From contig NC_060958.1 in the NCBI RefSeq assembly GCF_910589235.1, positions 3,038,725 through 3,102,724 of the forward strand: a stretch of DNA of 64,000 nt, read 5' to 3'. The translations under genes and the position numbers were made by a program. This DNA is from Vespa crabro (taxonomy: Eukaryota; Arthropoda; Insecta; Hymenoptera; Vespidae). A model generated the notes under the pieces. The model did no database searches. It worked only from the letters and a program-made list of their open reading frames with translations, and was not told the DNA's origin. Of the stretch, positions 1 through 12,729 are shown piece by piece. Position 1 is the first letter of the stretch. Each line of letters begins with the position of its first letter.

Positions 1-1800
1 ATTGTTATTAATTTTATTGTGATTCATGTATTTGATATTATTGTTAGTAGTGCTATTATTTTTATTGTTATTATTGTATTTGTTATTATTGTTATTATTG
101 TTATTGTGTTGTTATTCCTATTATTATTATTGTTGTTATTGTTATTGTTGTTGTTATTATTATTATTGCTATTGTTTTTTTTGTTGTTGTTGTTATTGTT
201 GTTGTTATTACTATTATTTATAACTTATTATTGTTAATGTTGTCATTATTATTATTAGTATTGTTATTTCATTGTTATTGTTATTTTAATAATTGTTATT
301 GTTTTTTCTATTATTGTTATTTTTATTACGTTTATTGTTATAATTGTTATTGATATTATTGTTATATTGTTATTATTGTTATTGGTTATTATTGTTGATG
401 TTATTATTATTACTGCTTTTTTTGATTCTGTTATTGTTGTTATTGTTATTGTTGATATTTTTATTATTTTTATTTATATAATTGTTGTTGTTATTTGTTA
501 TTATTGTTATTGTTATTATAATTATTATTGTTATTGTTGATATTTCTATTATAGTTATTATTGTTATTGTTAGTATTGTTATTGTTATTATTGGTATTGT
601 TGTTATTTTTATTGTTATTACTATTATTCTATTGTTATTGTATTTTTTGTTATTGTTAATATGTTTATTGTTATAATTGTTATTGAAGTTATTGTTATAT
701 TGTTGTTATTGTTATTGGTTATTATTGTTGTTGTTCTTATTATTACTGCTATTTTTGATACTGTTATTATTATTATTATTATTGTTGATATTTTTATTAT
801 TTTTATTTATATAATTGTTATTGTTATTTGTTATTATTGTTATTGTTATTATAATTATTATTGTTATTGTTGATATTTCTATTATAGTTATTATTGTTAT
901 TGTTAGTATTGTTATTGTTATTATTGGTATTGTTGTTATTTTTATTGTTATTATTATTATTCTATTGTTATTGTAATTTTTGTTATTGTTAATATGTTTA
1001 TTGCTATAATTGTTATTGAAGTTATTGTTATATTGTTGTTATTGTTATTGGTTATTATTGTTGTTGTTCTTATTATTACTGCTATTTTTAAATACTGTTA
1101 TTATTATTATTATTATTGTTGATATTTTTATTATTTTTATTGTTATAATTGTTTTTGTTATTAGTAATTATTCTTACTTTTGATATTTATATTATAGTTA
1201 TTATTGTTATCGTTAGTATTGTTATTATTGTTATTGTTATTGTAAATTTTGTTATTGTTTTTATAATTATTGTTATTATTGTTATTATTGATATTATTAT
1301 TGTTATTATTGTTATTGTTGTTATTATTATTGATATTATTATTATTGTTATTATTTATATTGTGAAGATTGTGATTTTTATTAATGGTTATTGTTCTTGT
1401 TATTACTTTTAATATTGATATTGTTGTTTCTGTTATTATTGTCTTTGTTATTATAATTTTTGTTATTATTATTATTGTTACTATTATTAATATTGTTATT
1501 GTTATTACTATTATTGCTCTTATTCATATTTTTATTAAAGTAATTGTTTTTGTATTTATTTCTATCATTGCAATTGTTAATATTGTTATTGTTAATATTA
1601 TAATTCTTCTTATTATTACTGTTAATGTTATATCTGTTATTGTTATTATTTTCATTGCTGTTATTGTTATTATTATTATTGTTATTTTGATAATATTGTT
1701 ATTGTTATTATTGTTGTTGTTAACATTGTTATTACTGTTATGGCTATTATTTTTGTTATTGTTTTTATTGTTAATGTAATATTGTTATTGATATTACTAT
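1..1800 (+). repeat. Partial family B unit with three 333-bp blocks (left edge)
   Basis: The window opens inside a B unit, just before the B-specific GATTCATGTATTTGATATT stretch. An eight-T run lies near 175-182. The 333-bp blocks begin at 328 (ACG instead of the usual ATG), 661 and 994, followed by the B right half (GTGAAGATTGTG at about 1362) and the common tail. It is collinear with 47880-49678 at an offset of 47878-47879 bp and shares private variants with it, including ATTAAAGTAATTG near 1533. Confidence 0.9.
328..1148 (+). repeat. Internal 333-bp tandem blocks, three copies (last divergent)
   Basis: The block start (TTTATTGTTATAATTG) is at 328, 661 and 994, exactly 333 bp apart. TACTGCT followed by a T-rich TGAT stretch recurs at 411, 744 and 1077. 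Block 1 carries GATATT after the start, blocks 2 and 3 GAAGTT. Block 3 grades into the unit's right half. Copy 3 has a TTTAAATACTG variant near 1087 instead of TTTGATACTG. Confidence 0.88.
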
Positions 1801-3248
1801 CAACGTAATTGTTATTAATGTTATTGTTATTCTTGTCATTATCATTATTATTATTGCTAATATGGTTATTGTTATTTTTATTATTAATGTCATTGCTATT
1901 TTTGTTATAGATATGATTTTTGCTATTATTGTTATTATTAATATTAATGTTATTATTGTTATTGTTATTCTTATTCTTATTATTACTGCTACTTTTGATA
2001 TTGTTATTTTTGTTGTTATTACTATTATTTATAACTTATTATTGTTAATGTTGTCATTATTATTATTACTATTGTTATTTTATTGTTATTGTTATTTAAA
2101 TAATTGTTATTGTTTTTCCTATTATTGTTATTGTTATTATTTTATTGTTATTATTGTTAATGTTATTATTGATATTGTTGATATTGTTTTCATTAATACT
2201 TTTATTATTTTTATTGTTGTTATTGTTATTATTGCTATCATTGTTATTGTTATTAACGTTATTGTTCCTATAGTTATTGCTACATTAGATATTATTAATA
2301 TTGTTAATATGGTTATTGTTAATATTATTATACTTATTATTATTATTGTTATTGTTATTTTTGTTATTGTTATTATGTTTATTGTTATAATTGTTATTGA
2401 TATTATAGTTATATTGTTATTATTGTTATTGGTTATTATTGTTGATGTTATTATTATTACTGCATATTTTGATTCTGTTATTATTGTTATTGTTATTGTA
2501 AATATTTTTATTATTTTTATTGTTATAATTGTTATTGTTATTTGTTATTATTGTTATTGTTAGTATTGTTATTGTTATTATTGGTATTGTAAATTTTGTT
2601 ATTGTTGTTACAATTATTGTTATTATTGTTATTATTGTTATTATTGTTATTGTTGTTGTTATTATTGATATTATTGTTATTGTTATTGTTATTATTATTA
2701 CTGCTATTATTGACGATGTTATTATTGTTATTATTTTTATTGTTAACCTTGCGATTTTTATTAATCGTTATTATTGTTCTTGTTATTACTTTTTATATTT
2801 ATATTGTTGTTTCTGTTATTATTGTTATTGTTATTATTGGTATTGTTGTTATTTTTATAGTTACTACTATTATTCTATTGTTAATATTGTTATTATAATT
2901 TTTGTTATTATTATTATTGTTATTATTATTATTATTGTTATTGTTATTACTGTTATTGCTCTTATTCATATTGTTATTATACTAATTGTTTTTGTATTTA
3001 TTTCTATCATTGTAATTGTTAATATTGTTATTGTTAATATTATAATTCTTCTTATTATTACTGTTAATGTTATTTCTGTTATTGTTATTATTTCCATTGC
3101 TGTTATTGTTATTATTATTATTGTTATTTTGATAATATTGTTATTGTTATTATCGGTGTTGTTAACATTGTTTTTACTGTTATGGCTATTATTTTTATTA
3201 TTGTTATTGTTATTATTGTTTTTGTAATATTGTTATTGATATTACTAT
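1801..3248 (+). repeat. Family A unit, 1448 bp
   Basis: Starts with CAACG and ends before GAACG. A-specific markers in order: TACTGCTACTTTTGAT (about 1985), TATTTAAATAATTG (about 2093), GATATTGTTGATATTG (about 2171), AACGTTATTGTTCC (about 2257), GCATATTTTGATTCTG (about 2462), GACGATG (about 2713), CCTTGCG (about 2748). The tail has the variant ATCGGTGTTGTTAAC (about 3152), matching GGTGTTG in the units at 5283 and 49679. Confidence 0.92.
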
Positions 3249-5282
3249 GAACGTAATTGTTATTAATGTTAATGATATTCTTCTCATTGTCATTATTATT
3301 CTTGCTAATATGGTTATTGTTATTTTTATTATTAATGTCATTGCTATTTTTGTTATAGATATGATTTTTGATATTATTGTTATTATTGTTATTATTGTTA
3401 TTATTAATATTAATGTTATTATTGTTATTGTTATTGTTATTCTTATTATTACTGCTATTTTTGATATTGTTATTATTGATATTGTTATTAATTTTATTGT
3501 GATTAATGTATTTGATATTATTGTTAGTAGTGCTATTATTTTTATTGTTATTATTGTATTTGTTATTATTGTTATTATTGTTATTGTGTTGTTATTCCTA
3601 TTATTATTATTGTTGTTATTGTTATTGTTGTTGTTATTATTATTATTGCTATTGTTTTTTTTGTTGTTGTTGTTATTGTTGTTGTTATTACTATTATTTA
3701 TAACTTATAATTGTTAATGTTGTCATTATTATTATTAGTATTGTTATTTCATTGTTATTGTTATTTTAATAATTGTTATTGTTTTTTCTATTATTGTTAT
3801 TTTTATTACGTTTATTGTTATAATTGTTATTGATATTATTGTTATATTGTTATTATTGTTATTGATTATTATTGTTGATGTTATTATTATTACTGCTTTT
3901 TTTGATTCTGTTATTGTTGTTATTGTTATTGTTGATATTTTTATTATTTTTATTTATATAATTGTTGTTGTTATTTGTTATTATTGTTATTGTTATTATA
4001 ATTATTATTGTTATTGTTGATATTTCTATTATAGTTATTATTGTTATTGTTAGTATTGTTATTGTTATTATTGGTATTGTTGTTATTTTTATTGTTATTA
4101 CTATTATTCTATTGTTATTGTATTTTTTGTTATTGTTAATATGTTTATTGTTATAATTGTAATTGAAGTTATTGTTATATTGTTGTTATTGTTATTGGTT
4201 ATTATTGTTGTTGTTCTTATTATTACTGCTATTTTTGATACTCTTATTATTATTATTATTATTGTTGATATTTTTATTATTTTTATTTATATAATTGTTA
4301 TTGTTATTTGTTATTATTGTTATTGTTATTATAATTATTATTGTTATTGTTGATATTTCTATTATAGTTATTATTGTTATTGTTAGTATTGTTATTGTTA
4401 TTATTGGTATTGTTGTTATTTTTATTGTTATTATTATTATTCTATTGTTATTGTAATTTTTGTTATTGTTAATATGTTTATTGTTATAATTGTTATTGAA
4501 GTTCTTGTTATATTGTTATTATTGTTATTGGTTATTATTGTAGTTGTTCTTATTATTACTGCTATTTTTGATACTGTTATTATTATTATTATTATTGTTG
4601 ATGTTTTTATTATTTTTATTGTTATAATTGTTATTGTTATTAGTAATTATTGTTACTTTTGATATTTATATTATAGTTATTAATGTTATCGTTAGTATTG
4701 TTATTATTGTTATTGATTTTGGAAATTTTGTTATTGTTGTTATAATTATTGTTATTATTGTTATTATTGATATTATTATTGTTATTATTGTTATTGTTGT
4801 TATTATTATTGATATTATTATTATTGTTATTATTTTTATTGTGAAGATTGTGATTTTTAGTAATGGTTATTATTGTTCTTGTTATTACTTTTAATATTGA
4901 TATTGTTGTTTCTGTTATTATTGCCTTTGTTATTATAATTTTTGTTATTATTATTATTGTTACTATTATTAATATTGTTATTGTTAATACAATTATTGCT
5001 CTTATTCATATTTTTATTGTAGTAATTGTTTTTGTATTTATTTCTATCATTGCAATTGTTATTATTGTTATTGTTAATATTATAATTCTTCTTATTATTA
5101 CTGTTAATGTTATTTCTGTTATTGTTATTATTTCCATTGCTGTTATTGTTATTATTATTATTGTTATTTTGATAATATTGTTATTGTTATTATTGTTGTT
5201 GTTAACATTGTTATTACTGTTATGGCTATTATTTTTGTTATTGTTATTATTGTTATTGTAATATTGTTATTGATATTACTAT
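3249..5282 (+). repeat. Family B unit with three 333-bp blocks, 2034 bp
   Basis: GAACG head with CTTCTCATTG, B markers TTTGATATTATTGATATTG-type middle, eight-T run near 3655-3662, blocks at 3808, 4141 and 4474, then GTGAAGATTGTGATTTTTAG (about 4841) and CCTTTGTTATTATAA (about 4924). With the following A unit it forms a 3482-bp higher-order repeat. From about 3481 on it aligns with 44389 onward at an offset of 40908 bp. Confidence 0.91.
3808..4627 (+). repeat. Internal 333-bp tandem blocks, three copies
   Basis: Block starts at 3808 (ACG form, as at 328), 4141 and 4474. The shared ACG start variant and the same order of GATATT then GAAGTT blocks show that the array was copied as a whole 3.48 kb unit rather than expanded separately. 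Confidence 0.87.
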
Positions 5283-6730
5283 CAACGTAATTGTTATTAA
5301 TGTTATTGTTATTCTTGTCATTATCATTATTATTATTGCTAATATGGTTATTGTTATTTTTATTATTAATGTCATTGCTATTTTTGTTATAGATATGATT
5401 TTTGCTATTATTGTTATTATTAATATTAATGTTATTATTGTTATTGTTATTCTTATTCTTATTATTACTGCTACTTTTGATATTGTTATTTTTGTTGTTA
5501 TTACTATTATTTATAACTTATTATTGTTAATGTTGTCATTATTTTTATTACTATTGTTATTTTATTGTTATTGTTATTTAAATAATTGTTATTGTTTTTC
5601 CTATTATTGTTATTGTTATTATTTTATTGTTATTATTGTTAATGTTATTATTGATATTGTTGATATTGTTTTCATTAATACTTTTATTATTTTTATTGTT
5701 GTTATTGTTATTATTGCTATCATTGTTATTGTTATTAACGTTATTGTTCCTATAGTTATTGCTACATTAGATATTATTAATATTGTTAATATGGTTATTG
5801 TTAATATTATTATACTTATTATTATTATTGTTATTGTTATTTTTGTTATTGTTATTATGTTTATTGTTATAATTGTTATTGATATTATAGTTATATTGTT
5901 ATTATTGTTATTGGTTATTATTGTTGATGTTATTATTATTACTGCATATTTTGATTCTGTTATTATTGTTATTGTTATTGTAAATATTTTTATTATTTTT
6001 ATTGTTATAATTGTTATTGTTATTTGTTATTATTGTTATTGTTAGTATTGTTATTGTTATTATTGGTATTGTAAATTTTGTTATTGTTGTTACAATTATT
6101 GTTATTATTGTTATTATTGTTATTATTGTTATTGTTGTTGTTATTATTGATATTATTGTTATTGTTATTGTTATTATTATTACTGCTATTATTGACGATG
6201 ATATTATTGTTATTATTTTTATTGTTAACCTTGCGATTTTTATTAATCGTTATTATTGTTCTTGTTATTACTTTTTATATTGATATTGTTGTTTCTGTTA
6301 TTATTGTTATTGTTATTATTGGTATTGTTGTTATTTTTATAGTTACTACTATTACTCTATTGTTAATATTGTTATTATAATTTTTGTTATTATTATTATT
6401 GTTATTATTATTATTATTGTTATTGTTATTACTGTTATTGCTCTTATTCATATTGTTATTATACTAATTGTTTTTGTATTTATTTCTATCATTGTAATTG
6501 TTAATATTGTTATTGTTAATATTATAATTCTTCTTATTATTACTGTTAATGTTATTTCTGTTATTGTTATTATTTCCATTGCTGTTATTGTTATTATTAT
6601 TATTGTTATTTTGATAATATTGTTATTGTTATTATTGGTGTTGTTAACATTGTTTTTACTGTTATGGCTATTATTTTTATTATTGTTATTGGTATTATTG
6701 TTTTTGTAATATTGTTATTGATATTACTAT
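5283..6730 (+). repeat. Family A unit, 1448 bp
   Basis: Same length and marker order as 1801-3248, offset 3482 bp. It carries GACGATGATATT (about 6193) where the first copy has GACGATGTTATT, and the private tail variant GGTGTTGTTAAC (about 6638) seen again near 51033. Confidence 0.92.
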
Positions 6731-8395
6731 GAACGTAATTGTTATTAATGTTAATGTTATTCTTCTCATTGTCATTATTATTCTTGCTAATATGGTTATT
6801 GTTATTTTTATTATTAATGTCATTGCTATTTTTGTTATAGATATGATTTTTGATATTATTGTTATTATTGTTATTATTGTTATTATTAATATTAATGTTA
6901 TTATTGTTATTGTTATTGTCATTCTTATTATTACTGCTATTTTTGATATTGTTATTTTTGATATTGTTATTATTGTTATTAATTTTATTGTGATTAATGT
7001 ATTTGATATTATTGTTAGTATTGCTATTATTTTTATTGTTATTATTGTATTTGTTATTATTGTTATTATTGTTATTGTGTTGTTATTCCTATTATTATTA
7101 TTGTTGTTATTGTTATTGTTGTTGTTATTACTATTATTTATAACTTATTATTGTTAATGTCATCATTATTGTTATTACTATTGTTATTTCATTGTTATTG
7201 TTATTTAAATAATTGTTATTATTTTTTCTATTATTGTTATTGTTATTATGTTTATTGTTATAATTGTTATTGATATTATTGTTATATTGTTATTCTTGTT
7301 ATTGGTTATTATTGTTGATGTTATCATTATTACTGCTTCTTTTGATTCTGTTATTGTTGTTATTGTTATTGTTGATATTTATATTATTTTTATTTATATA
7401 ATTGTTATTGTTATTTGTTATTATTGTTATTGTTATTATAATTATTATTGTTATTGTTGATATTTCTATGATAGTTATTATTGTTATTGTTAGTATTGTT
7501 ATTGTTATTATTGGTATTGTTGTTATTTTTATTGTTATTACTATTATTCTATTGTTATTTTAATTTTTGTTATTGTTAAAATGTTTATTGTTATAATTGT
7601 TATTCAAGTTATTGTTATATTGTTATTATTGTTATTGGTTATTACTGTTGTTGTTCTTATTATTACTGCTATTTTTGATACTGTTATTATTATTATTATT
7701 ATTGTTGATGTTTTTATTATTTTTATTGTTATAATTGTTATTGTTATTAGTAATTATTGTTACTTTTGATATTTATATTATAGTTATTAATGGTATCGTT
7801 AGTATTGTTATTATTGTTATTGTTATTGGAAATTTTGTTATTGTTGCTATAATTATTGTTATTATTGTTATTATTGATATTATTATTGTTATTATTGTTA
7901 TTGTTGTTATTATTATTGATATTATTATTATTGTTATTATTTTTATTGTGAAGATTGTGATTTTTAGTAATGGTTATTATTGTTCTTGTTATTACTTTTA
8001 ATATTGATATTGTTGTTTCTGTTATTATTGCCTTTGTTATTATAATTTTTGTTATTATTATTATTGTTACTATTATTAATATTGTTATTGTTAATACAAT
8101 TATTGCTCTTATTCATATTTTTATTATAGTAATTGTTTTTGTATTTATTTCTATCATTGCAATTGTTATTATTGTTATTGTTAATATTATAATTCTTCTT
8201 ATTATTATTTTTAATGTTATTTCTGTTATTGTTATTATTTCTATTGTTGTTATTGTTATTATTATTATTGTAATTTTGATAATATTGTTATTGTTATTAT
8301 TGTTGTTGTTAACATTGTTATTATTGTTTTGGCTATTATTTTTATTATTGTTATTGTTATTATTGTTAATGTAATATTGTTATTGATATTACTAT
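6731..8395 (+). repeat. Family B unit with two 333-bp blocks and no poly-T run, 1665 bp
   Basis: GAACG head. The stretch holding the eight-T run is missing, so the Leu-phase tract runs straight into ATTACTATTATTTATAAC (about 7126). Blocks begin at 7248 and 7581. The right half is the GTGAAG type (about 7948) with TTTTAGTAATGG. The tail switches to the AATGTAATATTG form and the next unit starts with the GTTAATGATATT head subtype. Confidence 0.9.
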
Positions 8396-9778
8396 CAACG
8401 TAATTGTTATTAATGTTAATGATATTCTTGTCATTGTCATTATTATTCTTGCTAATATGATTATTGTTATTATTATTATTAATGTTATTGCTATTTTTGT
8501 TATAGGTATGATTATTGTTATTATTGTTATTATTAATATTAATGTTATTATTGTTATTTTTATTCTTATTCTTATTATTACTGCTACTTTTGATATTGTT
8601 ATTTTTGTTGTTATTACTATTATTTATAACTTATTATTGTTAATGTTGTCATTATTATTATTACTATTGTTATTTTATTGTTATTGTTATTTAAATAATT
8701 GTTATTGTTTTTCCTATTATTGTTATTGTTATTATTTTATTGTTATTATTGTTAATGTTATTATTGATATTGTTGATATTGTTTTCATTAATACTTTTAT
8801 TATTTTTATTGTTGTTATTGTTATTATTGCTATCATTGTTATTGTTATTAACGTTATTGTTCATATAGTTATTGCTACATTAGAAATTATTAATATTGTT
8901 TATATGGTTATTGTTAATATTATTATACTTATTATTATTATTGTTATTGTTATTTTTGTTATTGTTATTATGTTTATTGTTATAATTGTTATTGATATTA
9001 TAGTTATATTGTTATTATTGTTATTGGTTATTATTGTTGATGTTATTATTATTACTGCATATTTTGATTCTGTTATTATTGTTATTGTTATTGTTAATAT
9101 TTTTATTATTTTTATTGTTATAATTGTTATTGTTATTTGTTATTATTGTTATTGTTAGTATTGTTATTGTTATTATTGGTATTGTAAATTTTGTTATTGT
9201 TGTTACAATTATTGTTATTATTGTTATTATTGTTATTATTGTTATTGTTGTTGTTTTTATTGATATTATTGTTATTGTTATTGTTATTATTATTACTGCT
9301 ATTTTTGACGATGATATTATTGTTATTATTTTTATTGTTAACCTTGCGATTTTTATTAATCGTTATTATTGTTCTTGTTATTACTTTTTATATTGATATT
9401 GTTGTTTCTGTTATTATTGCCTTTGTTATTATAATTTTTGTTATTATTATTATTGTTACTATTATTAATATTGTCATTGTTAATACAATTATTGCTCTTA
9501 TTCATATTTTTATTATAGTAATTGTTTTTGTATTTATTTCTATCATTGCAATTGTTATTATTGTTATTGTTAATATTATAATTCTTCTTATTATTATTTT
9601 TAATGTTATTTCTGTTATTGTTATTATTTCCATTGCTGTTATTGTTATTATTATTATTGTTATTTTGATAATATTGTTATTGTTATTATTGTTGTTGTTA
9701 ACATTGTTATTACTGTTATGGCTATTATTTTTGTTATTGTTATTATTGTTATTGTAATATTGTTATTGATATTACTAT
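8396..9778 (+). repeat. Chimeric A/B unit, 1383 bp
   Basis: CAACG head of the GTTAATGATATT subtype with ATAGGTATGATTATTG (about 8502). A markers run through GCATATTTTG, GACGATGATATT and CCTTGCG (about 9342). After GTTGTTTCTG the sequence becomes family B (CCTTTGTTATTATAA at about 9419, then AATACAATTATTGCTC). The switch lies within about 9392-9419, in sequence common to A and B. Private variant: TAGAAATTATTAATATTG (about 8881). Confidence 0.9.
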
Positions 9779-11226
9779 CAACGTAATTGTTATTAATGTT
9801 ATTGTTATTCTTGTCATTATCATTATTATTATTGCTAATATGGTTATTGTTATTTTTATTATTAATGTCATTGCTATTTTTGTTATAGATATGATTTTTG
9901 CTATTATTGTTATTATTAATATTAATGTTATTATTGTTATTGTTATTCTTATTCTTATTATTACTGCTACTTTTGATATTGTTATTTTTGTTGTTATTAC
10001 TATTATTTATAACTTATTATTGTTAATGTTGTCATTATTATTATTACTATTGTTATTTTATTGTTATTGTTATTTAAATAATTGTTATTGTTTTTCCTAT
10101 TATTGTTATTGTTATTATTTTATTGTTATTATTGTTAATGTTATTATTGATATTGTTGATATTGTTTTCATTAATACTTTTATTATTTTTATTGTTGTTA
10201 TTGTTATTATTGCTATCATTGTTATTGTTATTAACGTTATTGTTCATATAGTTATTGCTACATTAGATATTACTAATATTGTTAATATGGTTATTGTTAA
10301 TATTATTATACTTATTATTATTATTGTTATTGTTATTTTTGTTATTGTTATTATGTTTATTGTTATAATTGTTATTGATATTATAGTTATATTGTTATTA
10401 TTGTTATTGGTTATTATTGTTGATGTTATTATTATTACTGCATATTTTGATTCTGTTATTATTGTTATTGTTATTGTTAATATTTTTATTATTTTTATTG
10501 TTATAATTGTTATTGTTATTTGTTATTATTGTTATTGTTAGTATTGTTATTGTTATTATTGGTATTGTAAATTTTGTTATTGTTGTTACAATTATTGATA
10601 TTATTGTTATTATTGTTATTATTGTTATTGTTGTTGTTTTTATTGATATTATTGTTATTGTTATTGTTATTATTATTACTGCTATTATTGACGATGATAT
10701 TATTGTTATTATATTTATTGTTAACCTTGCGATTTTTATTAATCGTTATTATTGTTCTTGTTATTACTTTTTATATTGATATTTTTGTTTCTGTTATTAT
10801 TGTTATTGTTATTATTGGTATTGTTGTTATTTTTATAGTTAATACTATTATTCTATTGTTAATATTGTTATTATAATTTTTGTTATTATTATTATTGTTA
10901 TTATTATTATTATTGTTATTGTTATTACTGTTATTGCTCTTATTCATATTGTTATTATACTAATTGTTTTTGTATTTATTTCTATCATTGTAATTGTTAA
11001 TATTGTTATTGTTAATATTATAATTCTTCTTATTATTACTGTTAATGTTATTTCTGTTATTGTTATTATTTCCATTGCTGTTATTGTTATTATTATTATT
11101 GTTATTTTGATAATATTGTTATTGTTATTATTGTTGTTGTTAACATTGTTATTACTGTTATGGCTATTATTTTTATTATTGTTATTGTTATTATTGTTTT
11201 TGTAATATTGTTATTGATATTACTAT
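9779..11226 (+). repeat. Family A unit, 1448 bp
   Basis: Complete A marker series. AACGTTATTGTTCAT replaces the TTCC form of the first two A units. The variants TAGATATTACTAATATTG (about 10264) and TTATTATATTTATTGTTAACC (about 10707, shown here only by position and start TTATTATATTT) recur in the unit at 17079. Confidence 0.92.
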
Positions 11227-12729
11227 GAACGTAATTGTTATTAATGTTAATGTTATTCTTCTCATTGTCCTTATTATTCTTGCTAATATGGTTATTGTTA
11301 TTTTTATTATTAATGTCATTGCTATTTTTGTTATAGATATGATTTTTGATATTATTGTTATTATTGTTATTATTGTTATTATTATTATTAATGTTATTAT
11401 TGTTATTGTTATTGTTATTCTTATTATTACTGCTATTTTTGATATTGTTATTATTGATATTGTTATTAATTTTATTGTGATTAATGTATTTGATATTATT
11501 GTTAGTATTGCTATTATTTTTATTGTTATTATTGTATTTGTTATTATTGTTATTATTGTTATTGTGTTGTTATTCCTATTATTATTATTGTTGTTATTAT
11601 TATTGTTGTTGTTATTACTATTATTGCTATTGTTTTTTTTTGTTGTTGTTGTTATTGTTGTTGTTATTACTATTATTTATGACTTATTATTGTTAATGTT
11701 GTCATTATTATTATTACTATTGTTATTTCATTGTTATTGTTATTTTAATAATTTTTATTGTTTTTTCTATTATTGTTATTGTTATTATGTTTATTGTTAT
11801 AATTGTTATTGATATTATTGTTATATTGTTATTATTTTTATTGGTTATTATTGTTGATGTTATTATTATTACTGCTTTTTTTGATTCTGTTATTGTTGTT
11901 ATTGTTATTGTTGATACTTTTATTATTTTTATTTATATAATTGTTATAGTTATTTGTTATTATTGCTATTGTTATTATAATTATTATTGTTATTGTTGAT
12001 ATTGTTATTGTTATTATTAGTATTGTTGTTATTTTTATTGTTATTACTATTATTCTATTGTTATTGTAATTTTTGTTATTGTTATTATGTTTATTGTTAT
12101 AATTGTTATTGAAGTTATTGTTATATTGTTATTATTGTTATTAGTTATTATTGTTGTTGTTCTTATTATTACTGCTATTTTTGATACTGTTATTATTATT
12201 ATTATTATTGTTGATATTTTTATTATTTTTATTGTTATTATTATTTCTGCTATTATTGACGTTGTTATTATTGTTATTATTTTTATTGTTAAGATTGTGA
12301 CTTTTATTAATGTTTATTATTGTTCTTGTTGTTACTTTTAATGTTGATATTGTTGTTTCTGTTATTATTGTCTTTGTTATTATAATTTTTGTTATTATTA
12401 TTATTGTTACTATTATTAATATTGTTATTGTTATTACTGTTATTGCTCTTATTCATATTGTTATTATAGTAATTGTTTTTGTATTTATTTCTATCATTGC
12501 AATTGTTATTATTGTTATTGTTAATATTATAATTCTTCTTATTATTATTTTTAATGTTATTTCTGTTATTGTTATTATTTCTATTGTTGTTATTGTTATT
12601 ATTATTATTGTAATTTTGATAATATTGTTATTGTTATTATTGTTGTTGTTAACATTGTTATTATTGTTATGGCTATTATTTTTGTTATTGTTATTATTGT
12701 TATTGTAATATTGTTATTGATATTACTAT
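11227..12729 (+). repeat. Family B unit, 300-bp block subtype, 1503 bp
   Basis: GAACG head, nine-T run near 11633-11641, blocks at 11787 and 12087 (300 bp apart because 33 bp are missing). The right half contains an A-like insert, TCTGCTATTATTGACGTTG (about 12245), followed by TTAAGATTGTGAC. The tail is the TTATTGTAATATTG form, so the following unit is a standard A unit instead of the ATAGG subtype. Confidence 0.9.

Larger units (their letters stand above)
8131..12680 (+). repeat. Long segmental copy 1a (partner 15431-19980)
   Basis: Spans the B tail, one chimera, one A unit and most of a B unit. It matches 15431-19980 at a constant offset of 7300 bp with no length change and only a few base differences found by eye (near 9479, 9968-9973 and 11761). 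This indicates very recent copying of at least 4.5 kb. Confidence 0.88.

Noticed and set aside
1801..1820. The recurring landmark as a protein-binding box comparable to the CENP-B box
   Set aside because: It is conserved and CpG-containing, but it does not match the CENP-B box consensus as I know it, and conservation in a homogenised array does not by itself show binding.
2498..2505. TGTAAATA in some A units resembles a Pumilio-family RNA recognition element
   Set aside because: It is a chance match in AT-rich repeat; other A units have TGTTAATA at the same site and there is no evidence of a transcript.
1862..2563. Long forward open frames (up to 233 codons) as membrane-protein genes
   Set aside because: ATT/GTT, TTA/TTG and TAT/TGT triplets contain no stop codons in the forward frames, so long frames are expected. 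The products are near-homopolymers of I/V, L or Y/C that change class at frame slips, with overlapping frames equally open and no domain, promoter or termination context.
11633..11641. Runs of eight or nine T as terminators or retroelement poly-A tails (minus strand)
   Set aside because: The runs sit at the same internal place in B units, have no stem-loop before them, no target-site duplication and no element body beside them; they are a fixed part of the unit.
11787..12086. Regular 300/333-bp spacing as a CRISPR-like or integron-like array
   Set aside because: The repeats are directly contiguous and hundreds of bases long, with no unique spacers and no associated genes.
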